58,169 bases of DNA, taken from contig CAZFZT010000013.1 of assembly GCA_964523675.1 (NCBI GenBank), positions 1-58,169 on the forward strand, in the 5' to 3' direction. Of this stretch, positions 44,693 through 52,303 are shown piece by piece (position 1 is the stretch's first letter; each line of letters begins with the position of its first letter). A program made the translations under genes and the position numbers. The stretch is from CAZFZT01 sp964523675 (GTDB lineage Bacteria > Planctomycetota > Phycisphaerae > Phycisphaerales > SM1A02). Under the pieces are notes generated by a model. It did no database searches. It saw only the letters and a list, made by a program, of their open reading frames with translations, and was not told where the DNA came from.

Positions 44693-44890
44693 ACACATGA
44701 GATGGCGAGCGCGTCCACACACCTGCGGAAGGAGTACGTCCGCGCTCGTACGCCGAGGATCGGAACGCCTTTAGGTCATCTTGCTCATGCAGCGCGCGAC
44801 GGCCGCATCGTACGCTAATCACACTCGTCACAGAACCGCGAGCGCGCCGGCGCACGGGATCGGCGCCACCCGTGAAAGAAGAGAGGAGAT

Positions 44891-45406
44891 ATGAGTCCGA
44901 CACACACGCTTGCAACACCGCGACCGCCCAAGCATGTACGGCTTCCATGGCGCGAAGCGCAGGAAGCGGCAGCCGAGCGACTTGAGCCGCTGTTTATTCC
45001 CTGCGATTTCTACTGCGATGACCGTGGATGGTCACTGATGAACCTGCTTGACGGCGCGATGAGTCGTGAGGGACAGATCAACTTCTCCGTCCAATACCCG
45101 CACACCGTCAAAGCGTGGCATCGACATGAACGTCAAACTGATTTCTGGTGCGTGCTTCGCGGTCATTTGAAGGTGGGCGTCTTTCGCGAAAGCGACGGCC
45201 AGATGTGGAGCATCGTGTGCGGCGAAAAGCGACCGGGCGTGCTCATCATTCCGCCTCCGCTTTGGCACGGCGCTGCGACAGTCGGCTCCAGCGATGCATC
45301 GCTGCTGTATTACGTAACGCAATCATTTGACCCACAAAGCCCGGATGAGCACCGCCGCCCTTGGGACAGCGTGGATGGATTCTCGTGGGAGGTGCAACAC
45401 CGATGA
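44891..45406 (+). CDS. RmlC-like cupin, probable dTDP-sugar epimerase or isomerase
   Basis: A 171-residue single-domain cupin. The central strand set VKAWHRHERQTDFWCVLRGH resembles the dTDP-4-dehydrorhamnose 3,5-epimerase / sugar ketoisomerase superfamily, with the catalytic His probably in this motif. The second half has VLIIPPPLWHGAATV. With rmlA and rmlD downstream it is a candidate for the RmlC step of dTDP-rhamnose synthesis, though sequence is only distantly RmlC-like. A strong AGGAG lies 4 to 5 bases before the ATG. The 198-base gap upstream holds no gene I can see. Confidence 0.75.
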   Translation: MSPTHTLATPRPPKHVRLPWREAQEAAAERLEPLFIPCDFYCDDRGWSLMNLLDGAMSREGQINFSVQYPHTVKAWHRHERQTDFWCVLRGHLKVGVFRESDGQMWSIVCGEKRPGVLIIPPPLWHGAATVGSSDASLLYYVTQSFDPQSPDEHRRPWDSVDGFSWEVQHR

Positions 45407-45488
45407 TTTCCTTCGACGCACATGGTGCGATTCGATGCTCACAGGTGCACGCCATCTTGGCTCTATGCAAAGGAGCAGACGGCACGCC

Positions 45489-46625
45489 ATGATCGCCTTT
45501 GCACACTACTTATCGCGCCGATACGTTCTTGTGCTTCTTGCCGGAGCCCTGCACCCCTCGCCATTACGGCGACAACTTGACGTGCCTGTTCTCGAGCTGC
45601 CACTGGCGCGCGATCGCACGATGCTCGACGCCTGGCTGGAGACGATCGCCAAGACGGCGGCCCCGATTGCCCGCCTGGTCATCGTGGTCAGTTCGCAAAA
45701 GGACGCGCAGTCGATGCGCGAGTTGGTGGAGTCGAGGCAAGCCCTTGCGAAAGCAGCGTGGGAGGCGTCAGGGTCAAAGCGACAGTCGCCGACGCCCGCC
45801 CCGCCGTGCGAGATCTCGGTCATGATTGACCCGGAACAGTGGCGCGGTCCGGCCGGCCTCTTGCGCGACATCGCCACCGCAAGCGAGCTCTCCGACGAAT
45901 CTCGAATACGAACGGAAGCGAGCGACACATCAACAACGGACGGCACGCTCTTTGTTTGCGCCGAAGCGGCCGTTCTCCCGCCACGCAATCTGGATCCACT
46001 GCTTGTTCGCCGCGCAGATCCAACGATTGCAGGCGCCATCGGCGCTGCACATGGGCGAACTGGCACGCGCGGATGGAAAGACGTAACGACCGAACTCCGC
46101 CCTGCCGGGGTATATGCATTCACTGAGCGCGCAATCTGCCTCATTCCGCCGATCGGATTCCTCGACATCAAGGAACAACTGCTCCCGTCACTTTATCGCG
46201 CGGGACTGCGTGTGCCGGTGGTACCGCTGTGCCCTGAAGCGGTGCGTGTGCGTGATCTGGACTCGTATCTGCTCAGCGCGCGCCATTCCCTTGGGCATGC
46301 CAATGCAATCAGCCGCTCCAAAGATGCCGCCATTTCCGAGTCAGCCATCCTTTCCGGCTCATGCATTGTGCAGGATGACGTTGAGATTGAAGACGGCTGC
46401 GTCATTCACGAAAGCATCATCATGCGCGGAACGAAGATCGGCGGCGGGTCGATCGTGGCACGCAGCATCATCGGACCCGACTCCCGCATCGAAGCGCGCT
46501 CTGTGATCCGGTCCGCCGTGGTCGCACCCGCACAGCGACCATTCCCCCGATGGATTCGCCGGCGGCGTCTGGGTAATCGGCTCTTTCCGCTTCGCTCGAT
46601 TGTTGCTGACGAATCACGATCATGA
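45489..46625 (+). CDS. Degenerate sugar-nucleotidyltransferase-like protein with left-handed beta-helix
   Basis: About 378 residues. The N-terminal half has the outline of an NDP-sugar pyrophosphorylase, with VLVLLAGALHPSPLRRQ, LDVPVLELPLARDRTMLDAW and ARLVIVVSS. The nucleotide-binding GGxGTRL signature and its lysine are absent. The C-terminus has hexapeptide repeats (AILSGSCIVQDDVEIEDGC, then GGGSIVARSIIG) forming a left-handed beta-helix, as in GlmU- or GlgC-like enzymes. It may be a non-catalytic or regulatory relative. The ATG at 45489 is preferred over further upstream starts; AAGGAG lies about 13 bases upstream. Overlaps the exosortase gene by 4 bases. Confidence 0.7.
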   Translation: MIAFAHYLSRRYVLVLLAGALHPSPLRRQLDVPVLELPLARDRTMLDAWLETIAKTAAPIARLVIVVSSQKDAQSMRELVESRQALAKAAWEASGSKRQSPTPAPPCEISVMIDPEQWRGPAGLLRDIATASELSDESRIRTEASDTSTTDGTLFVCAEAAVLPPRNLDPLLVRRADPTIAGAIGAAHGRTGTRGWKDVTTELRPAGVYAFTERAICLIPPIGFLDIKEQLLPSLYRAGLRVPVVPLCPEAVRVRDLDSYLLSARHSLGHANAISRSKDAAISESAILSGSCIVQDDVEIEDGCVIHESIIMRGTKIGGGSIVARSIIGPDSRIEARSVIRSAVVAPAQRPFPRWIRRRRLGNRLFPLRSIVADESRS

Positions 46626-47494
46626 TCGCCATTCACCGCAAATCCTGGACACCGCTGGACGTGAGTGTTCTGTTACTCATGATCGGCGTCGGCATCTGGT
46701 CGTTTCGATCGCCACTGCGCGACATTGCCGCACTTGCGCTGAAGGACGATGAGCAGTCGCACATTCTGCTCGCGCCGATCATTGCGCTTTGGCTGGTCTG
46801 GGTGCGGCGTTCGCGGCTTGCGCTTCTCGGCGCAGAACCCAATCTGCTGGGCCCCGCGCTCGTCGCCATCGGGGCCGCAGCTTGTTGGTGGGGTTTTCAC
46901 TCAGATACGTTCCTGGCATGGCATGGAGGCGCGGTGCTGGCGCTGCTGGGCATGCTCGTCGCTGTCACGGGGCCGGCGCTCTTTCGGCAACTCGGGCCGG
47001 CGGTCCTTGCCTTGGCTTTCCTGATCCCCGTCCCGGGCGCGATTCGCACATTCGTGGCGGTGCCGTTGCAGTCGGTCGCGAGCAATGTGACCTACTCGTG
47101 CCTCAGTTTCCTCGGGATGCAACCAGGGCGCATGGGCAACGTGCTGATTATCAATGGCGAACAGGTCGCAGTAGCCGAGGCATGCAACGGCATGCGCCTG
47201 GTCTTTGCGCTCACGCTGGTCGTCTTTGCGTTCGTCTTCTCAACACAGTTGCGAAACGGCACACGTCTGACGCTGCTTCTGCTCAGCCCGTTCATTGCAC
47301 TGGTGGCGAACATTCTCCGACTTGTGCCCACGAGTGTGCTATACGGCGTCCTCTCGCCGCAGCACGCGCACCTTTTTCATGATATCGCTGGCTGGCTGAT
47401 GCTCCCGCTGACCTTGCTCGCGCTCCTGGCGATGCTTCGCGTCTTCCGCTGGCTTGACCTCCCACTTGATTCCTATCGGCTCGCGTATCGATGA
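46622..47494 (+). CDS. Exosortase
   Basis: A 290-residue membrane cysteine peptidase of the exosortase family with about eight helices. Exosortases process proteins with C-terminal sorting signals, usually in bacteria that make exopolysaccharide. The catalytic triad is complete: C188 in VAEACNGMRLVF, R233 in VANILRLVPTSVLYG and H253 in LFHDIAGWLML. ATGA overlaps on both sides join it to the nucleotidyltransferase-like gene and the EpsI-domain gene. No protein in the window ends in a PEP-CTERM or related signal, so substrates lie elsewhere. The subtype was not determined. Confidence 0.93.
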   Translation: MIAIHRKSWTPLDVSVLLLMIGVGIWSFRSPLRDIAALALKDDEQSHILLAPIIALWLVWVRRSRLALLGAEPNLLGPALVAIGAAACWWGFHSDTFLAWHGGAVLALLGMLVAVTGPALFRQLGPAVLALAFLIPVPGAIRTFVAVPLQSVASNVTYSCLSFLGMQPGRMGNVLIINGEQVAVAEACNGMRLVFALTLVVFAFVFSTQLRNGTRLTLLLLSPFIALVANILRLVPTSVLYGVLSPQHAHLFHDIAGWLMLPLTLLALLAMLRVFRWLDLPLDSYRLAYR

Positions 47495-48243
47495 GTAACC
47501 GTCCGCTGCGCCATCTGAACCGCCTGCATAGGGTCGCGCCTGTCCTTGCTATTGCAAGCGCGCTGCTTCTTCCACAGGCACTGCCACATGAATCACACGT
47601 GGAGCGGCCTGACGGCGCTGAGCTGGAAACGGTCGCAGCGGCGGTCGATGCTGTGCCATACCGCGTTGGCTCATGGGCCGGGCAGGACATTGCCATCCCC
47701 GAAGCAGCAAGGCGACTGTTGCGACCCAACGCGATGCTCAGCCGCCGCTTCATCAACCTGCAGGATGCGCGCGTACTCGACCTTGTTATCGTTCACTGTG
47801 GCGACTCGCGCGACATGCTCGGCCATTATCCGCCCGTGTGCTATCCGAGCAACGGCTGGACAACTAGCGGCTCAGATGGCCCGGGCGATTTCGTTCACGG
47901 CGACCGTGTGACCGTGCCGGTGCACCGTTGCAGCATTCCGGCGCGCGTGTACGGCTTTACGCGTGAACACCGCACTGCTGACACATCGCACATTCGCATC
48001 TTTAACTTCTTCATTCTTCCTAACGGGGTATTGACCGCGGATATCGAAGACGTCGGTTTGCGCACGAACTGGCTCGGCGCACGGGTCACCGGAGTGGCCC
48101 AGATACAGATTCTCACCGATGCGCGAGTGTCTGAATCAGAAGCAATGAGCGCGGCCGGCGAAATCCTCGAAGCGCTCGAGGAATTCTTCGAGTCGCTTGG
48201 CGTCAACCTGCATGAGGAGGAACACCACCATGAATCCAAGTGA
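47491..48243 (+). CDS. Exosortase-associated EpsI-domain protein
   Basis: A 250-residue protein with an N-terminal hydrophobic signal or anchor (VAPVLAIASALLLPQALP) and an EpsI-type domain. The characteristic stretch is LVIVHCGDSRDMLGHYPPVC followed by YPSNGW. In many bacteria this domain is fused to the C-terminus of exosortase itself; here it is a separate gene, starting in a 4-base overlap with exosortase. Probably periplasmic, function uncertain. The C-terminus is acidic and His-rich (HEEEHHHESK). Overlaps the Wzc-like gene by 14 bases. Confidence 0.85.
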   Translation: MSNRPLRHLNRLHRVAPVLAIASALLLPQALPHESHVERPDGAELETVAAAVDAVPYRVGSWAGQDIAIPEAARRLLRPNAMLSRRFINLQDARVLDLVIVHCGDSRDMLGHYPPVCYPSNGWTTSGSDGPGDFVHGDRVTVPVHRCSIPARVYGFTREHRTADTSHIRIFNFFILPNGVLTADIEDVGLRTNWLGARVTGVAQIQILTDARVSESEAMSAAGEILEALEEFFESLGVNLHEEEHHHESK

Positions 48244-50584
48244 ACACAGTGGAACTGAACCACGCCACGTCAACGGCAACGGGCACCACCCGGGTGAACT
48301 CGCGCGGCCGAAGACCTCGAACGGCGCCCCCCCGGCGTCCGCGTCGAGTGATGACGGGAATGACATCTTTGCACTGGTGACCGATCGCCTCAGTGGACGC
48401 TGGATCCCCGCCGTCGTGCTCGGACTGGCTCTAGGCGCTGCATTGGCGGTGCTGGGCTATCAGGCATCGACCGTGCAATATGACGCTGTCGGCATCATTC
48501 AGGTGTCACCGAAGATCAACCCGCTCATGCGCGATACGCCGGAGACCTCGCTGACGCCGCACTATGCGCAGCAGATCGAAACGGAAGCGCGGATGGTCAC
48601 GAGCAATCCGCGCATTCTCGACCGCGCCCTGCACCATCTCGATCTCACTGAAACACCCTGGAAAGACGTGCCTGAAGCGATGAAGGCGATTCACGCAAAT
48701 CTCGATGCACAGACGGAGCGCAACACAGAGTTGATCTACGTGACCTATCGCTCCGAGTCCGCATCACTCTCCCAGCATGTCGTGAATGCTGTACTGAAGG
48801 CCTACGACGAGATTCGCGGCTCGGTCGAGCGCGACGACGTGCGTCGAAAGATGAATGAACTGCGCGCGGAGCGCGCCAAGTTCAATGACCAGTGGCGGAG
48901 AACGAATGACGAGATCCTCCAATTCATTGCCTCAACCGGCTATGCCGTCGATGACTTTCGGGGTCTTATCACAACGCGCGAGCAACTGATTCAGGATGCC
49001 AATGCAGAGATTCGAAACGCGGAGCACGCACTTCAGGTGCTGACGCAACGCGCTTCAGCAGGCGCTGAACTTCAGCAGGAGCGTGAATCGCTCGTCAGTG
49101 ATCGCGAATTGGAAGACTTCGATGAAGAGCTTGCGCAGATCGGCCAAAGCGTGCGTGCGGCTCGTCTTGTCTTCGCCAATGCGCAGGAGCGATTGAAACC
49201 TGAGCATGATGCCTACATCGCTGCCCAAAACCGCCTCGACATGCTCGAGCGGCTCTATCGGCAGCGCTCCAATGAGGTGCTTGACCATTACGTCGCAAGC
49301 GGGCAACTTACCGGCACCACTGTCAATTCGCCGGATGACCTGCACCTGCGAATTGAGCAGCTCAATCAGGAAGTGGAGGAGCACCGCGCCGCCGCGCAGC
49401 AGATGGTGAAATGGCAGGCGACGCTTAGCTCAATGCGAGCGCAACTCACACAGATCGAGCAGTGGCAAATGGAGATCGATCATCGCATCCGCGGCTTGGA
49501 AATTGAAGCGGATCAGATTAGTGCGGGGCGCATCCAAGTCGCTGCTTACGCTGAGTACCCACTTCGTCCGGCGCAGGATCGCCGCCGCGCATTGGCCGCC
49601 GTTGGCGGCATGGGTGGCTTCGGCATGGGCTTTGCCATCTTCTTCCTGCTTGGCACCGTCGATCGGCGCGTCTATGCCGCTCGCCAACTGACCGGATCGG
49701 CTGGCGGCACCACCGGGCGCGTTCGTGAGTCAGCGCAGCGGCTGCTCGGTGTGCTTCCTGCCCTACCGCAGCCGGCCGCTGACGTCGAAGCAGCGAGCGT
49801 GGCAGCGCACTGTGTTCACCAGATTCGCAACCATATCGAAGGCACCCGCCCTACGGACGGCCCGATGGTGCTGGCTGTCAGCAGCCCTTATCAAGGCGAT
49901 GGGAAGACTTCACTCATCATGGCGCTTGGCGCTTCCTACGCAGCAATCGGCTGCCGAGTACTCCTGGTCGATTGCGATCTGGTCGGCCGCAACCTCACCA
50001 CTCACTCGATGATGAGCGGGCAGCCGGGACTTCGCGAAGCGCTGCGACACGCTGCGACGCCCGCCGACACACCTGCCATCAACGACTACTGCGTGAGCGC
50101 TGCCGGGCCGAACCTCGATGTGCTGCCGGTGGGACACGATGAGACCTTCGGGCCGGAGATGATTCGCCGGCAAACACTCGACAGTGTCTTCGACCGACTA
50201 CGCAATCTATATGACGTGATTCTCGTAGACACCGGTCCGCTGTTCGGATCAATTGAAACCCTCCCGGCTTCAGCCGCTGCTGACGGCGTGATTCTGGTTA
50301 TGCAGCGCGGTCGTCGATATGCAAGACTCAAAGAGTGCATCGACGAGATCGAAGCCATCGGAGGCGAGTATCTCGGTCTCGTACTGAATCATGCGCGCTT
50401 CGCCGACTGTGACCGCTATGTCTCCAAATCGAGAATCTCATCCGTACTCAACGCGCACGAACTGAGCGAATCATCCAACGGATCGGCCAAAGTCAAGCGA
50501 TCACGTGATCGTACGGCCGGTCCCCGCGCGTCTCGGAATGCACTGCTCCGCGCCATGCAGGTCACATCGCGTTCGAATTCGTAA
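48230..50584 (+). CDS. Polysaccharide chain-length determinant / tyrosine-kinase-like ATPase fusion (Wzc type)
   Basis: A 784-residue inner-membrane protein. A Wzz-type domain lies between two helices (IPAVVLGLALGAALAVLGY near 50 and AVGGMGGFGMGFAIFFLLG near 465), with a long periplasmic coiled coil. The cytoplasmic part is a BY-kinase-like ATPase: Walker A SSPYQGDGKTSLIMAL near 550, A' RVLLVDCDLVGR near 577, and B DVILVDTGPLFG near 662. The tail beyond about residue 740 has no tyrosine cluster, so classic autophosphorylation is doubtful. GAGGAGG 9 bases before the ATG at 48230 fixes the start. It would control chain length and polymer export. Confidence 0.9.
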   Translation: MNPSEHSGTEPRHVNGNGHHPGELARPKTSNGAPPASASSDDGNDIFALVTDRLSGRWIPAVVLGLALGAALAVLGYQASTVQYDAVGIIQVSPKINPLMRDTPETSLTPHYAQQIETEARMVTSNPRILDRALHHLDLTETPWKDVPEAMKAIHANLDAQTERNTELIYVTYRSESASLSQHVVNAVLKAYDEIRGSVERDDVRRKMNELRAERAKFNDQWRRTNDEILQFIASTGYAVDDFRGLITTREQLIQDANAEIRNAEHALQVLTQRASAGAELQQERESLVSDRELEDFDEELAQIGQSVRAARLVFANAQERLKPEHDAYIAAQNRLDMLERLYRQRSNEVLDHYVASGQLTGTTVNSPDDLHLRIEQLNQEVEEHRAAAQQMVKWQATLSSMRAQLTQIEQWQMEIDHRIRGLEIEADQISAGRIQVAAYAEYPLRPAQDRRRALAAVGGMGGFGMGFAIFFLLGTVDRRVYAARQLTGSAGGTTGRVRESAQRLLGVLPALPQPAADVEAASVAAHCVHQIRNHIEGTRPTDGPMVLAVSSPYQGDGKTSLIMALGASYAAIGCRVLLVDCDLVGRNLTTHSMMSGQPGLREALRHAATPADTPAINDYCVSAAGPNLDVLPVGHDETFGPEMIRRQTLDSVFDRLRNLYDVILVDTGPLFGSIETLPASAAADGVILVMQRGRRYARLKECIDEIEAIGGEYLGLVLNHARFADCDRYVSKSRISSVLNAHELSESSNGSAKVKRSRDRTAGPRASRNALLRAMQVTSRSNS

Positions 50585-50734
50585 TGCGCCTGTTTCTCAT
50601 CGCTGCTCGAGACAAGTTCATTGATTTCCTCAAGCGCCACAACACGGCACGATGTTCCTCGCGACGGCGGCCCCGCGCAGGGAAGCCCCGCTGGATCGAG
50701 TGCGGACGCACACAGTTGCTCTGATCGCGCCCAT

Positions 50735-52303
50735 ATGGATCACCAAGGATCAGCGGCTGCAGCAATGGCCTCACCAGTGAGCCAAGGCATTGAGCAGCCG
50801 AGTGTCTGGGGCCTCACTGCGAAGGAACTTCACGATGCCCGGTGGAGCGGTCATGGCGTGCAGTGCGTGCGCATCGGTGACGCGGCGCGATCGAGACCGC
50901 TCGATCGAGCCGCCGATCTGTACTTGCTTCTCGAAGCAGATCAATGTGCGATCTTCGACCTGGCCTGCATGATCGAGCGCATCGTCTGGCACGGCGCGAA
51001 GGTCACACGCATTCGTTTGCTTGAGCCGCAGCGCCGCACTTATGACGAGCGGATCGTGTGCGATGAGCGCGGCCTCGTCCAGCGCATTGAACGCCGCTAT
51101 GGAACTCCGCACGGTGAGCAGGCCGATGCCCGCCGCGCTTTCATTACCGATCGCCCAGCCATTGCGAAGCGGTGGCAGCAGGCAACGACGGCAAGAGAAG
51201 GTTGGACTGACATTCGCCGTTCACTGGGTACTCGCTCAATTCGCAACGGGCGGATCGACCGTATCCGCGTTCCGGGTCAATCGTTCAAGCTTCGCTCCTC
51301 TCAGGATGAGCGGGCGCTGCTCGATGCACTCGTGCGATCGTGGCGTGACCCATCACGAGTCATTGAGGGGATTGAAGAGATCAGCAGCGGGGTTTGGCAG
51401 TTACGCCGCGACATCGATCGTACACGTCAACTGCCGCTGCCCGCAGCCGCCATTGGACCGGCATGGATCGGCTGCGGGGCTGCTCAAGCTGAGCGGCGCT
51501 GCATCATCGGTCCGCTCTGGCTTGCAGATGAACTTGAGGCACTTGAGGCCGCCGTCGCTGTCGAAGGCCGCGCTCCCGCCACGGTACGCAGCATTCCTGA
51601 GATTGAGCTTGATGCAGCGCCGAATGAAACGCAGCGAGCGCGGCCGCTTGGGCGCCGGCCTGAAGGCGTCTACCCCGTTGTAAAACGCACGATGGACATT
51701 GTCGTAAGCGCAGCGGCGATCCTCGCCGCCTCGCCGGTTCTGATCGGCATTGGGCTCGCGATCTACCTGAGCGATGGCAGACCGATCCTGTTTCGCCACC
51801 AACGACAGACGCTGGGCGGGCGAATCTTCAACTGTTTGAAGTTCCGCACAATGCATCGCAACGCTGACCGTATGATTGCCGGCGACGAGCTCAAATCGAT
51901 GAACGTCTGCGACGGTGCGCAGGTGTACATTCCGGATGATCCACGGGTGACACGCATCGGCGGGTTCCTGCGCAAGACTCATCTCGACGAGCTGCCGCAA
52001 CTCTTGAATGTCCTTGTCGGCGACATGTCACTGGTGGGGCCACGACCGAGCCCCGACAAGGAAAACCGCTACTGCCCCGCATGGCGCGAGTTGCGATTGA
52101 GTGTGCGACCCGGCATGACGGGTCTTTGGCAGCTCAAGCGCACGCGCTCCCCAGGGCGCGACTTTCAGGAATGGATCCGTTTCGACATCGAGTATGTCCG
52201 CAATGCCGGTTTCGCGCTCGATCTACGGATCCTCCTGGAGACCGTCAAGATCGTCGTGCTGGGCCGGCCGGAGACCAAGGAGGAGAAACATGAAACGACA
52301 TAA
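50735..52303 (+). CDS. Polyprenyl-phosphate sugar transferase with unusual N-terminal domain
   Basis: The C-terminal 200 residues (from about 315) are a bacterial sugar transferase domain that initiates glycan assembly on undecaprenyl phosphate. Motifs are KRTMDIVVSAAAILAASPV, a membrane helix, CLKFRTMH, RIGGFLRKTHLDELPQLLNV, GDMSLVGPRPSP and VRPGMTGLWQLK. The usual multi-helix N-terminal module is missing. Instead about 310 soluble residues start with WGLTAKELHDARWSGHGVQC, a domain I cannot name. The frame is open from a TTG at 50621; ATG at 50735 or 50765 seem plausible, and none has a good ribosome-binding site. Overlaps the TPR gene by 14 bases. Confidence 0.88.
   Translation: MDHQGSAAAAMASPVSQGIEQPSVWGLTAKELHDARWSGHGVQCVRIGDAARSRPLDRAADLYLLLEADQCAIFDLACMIERIVWHGAKVTRIRLLEPQRRTYDERIVCDERGLVQRIERRYGTPHGEQADARRAFITDRPAIAKRWQQATTAREGWTDIRRSLGTRSIRNGRIDRIRVPGQSFKLRSSQDERALLDALVRSWRDPSRVIEGIEEISSGVWQLRRDIDRTRQLPLPAAAIGPAWIGCGAAQAERRCIIGPLWLADELEALEAAVAVEGRAPATVRSIPEIELDAAPNETQRARPLGRRPEGVYPVVKRTMDIVVSAAAILAASPVLIGIGLAIYLSDGRPILFRHQRQTLGGRIFNCLKFRTMHRNADRMIAGDELKSMNVCDGAQVYIPDDPRVTRIGGFLRKTHLDELPQLLNVLVGDMSLVGPRPSPDKENRYCPAWRELRLSVRPGMTGLWQLKRTRSPGRDFQEWIRFDIEYVRNAGFALDLRILLETVKIVVLGRPETKEEKHETT

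Noticed and set aside
43284..44890. RfaH-type ops or JUMPstart element for the NusG-like protein
   Set aside because: No GGCGGTAG-type core found in the non-coding stretches around the gene; other recruitment signals cannot be excluded.
50584..50721. 45-codon frame starting in TAATG after the Wzc-like gene (MRLFLIAARDKFIDFLKRHN...)
   Set aside because: The coupled start is suggestive, but the frame ends after an Arg-rich stretch without recognisable features and overlaps the open frame of the sugar transferase; it could be a leader or chance.
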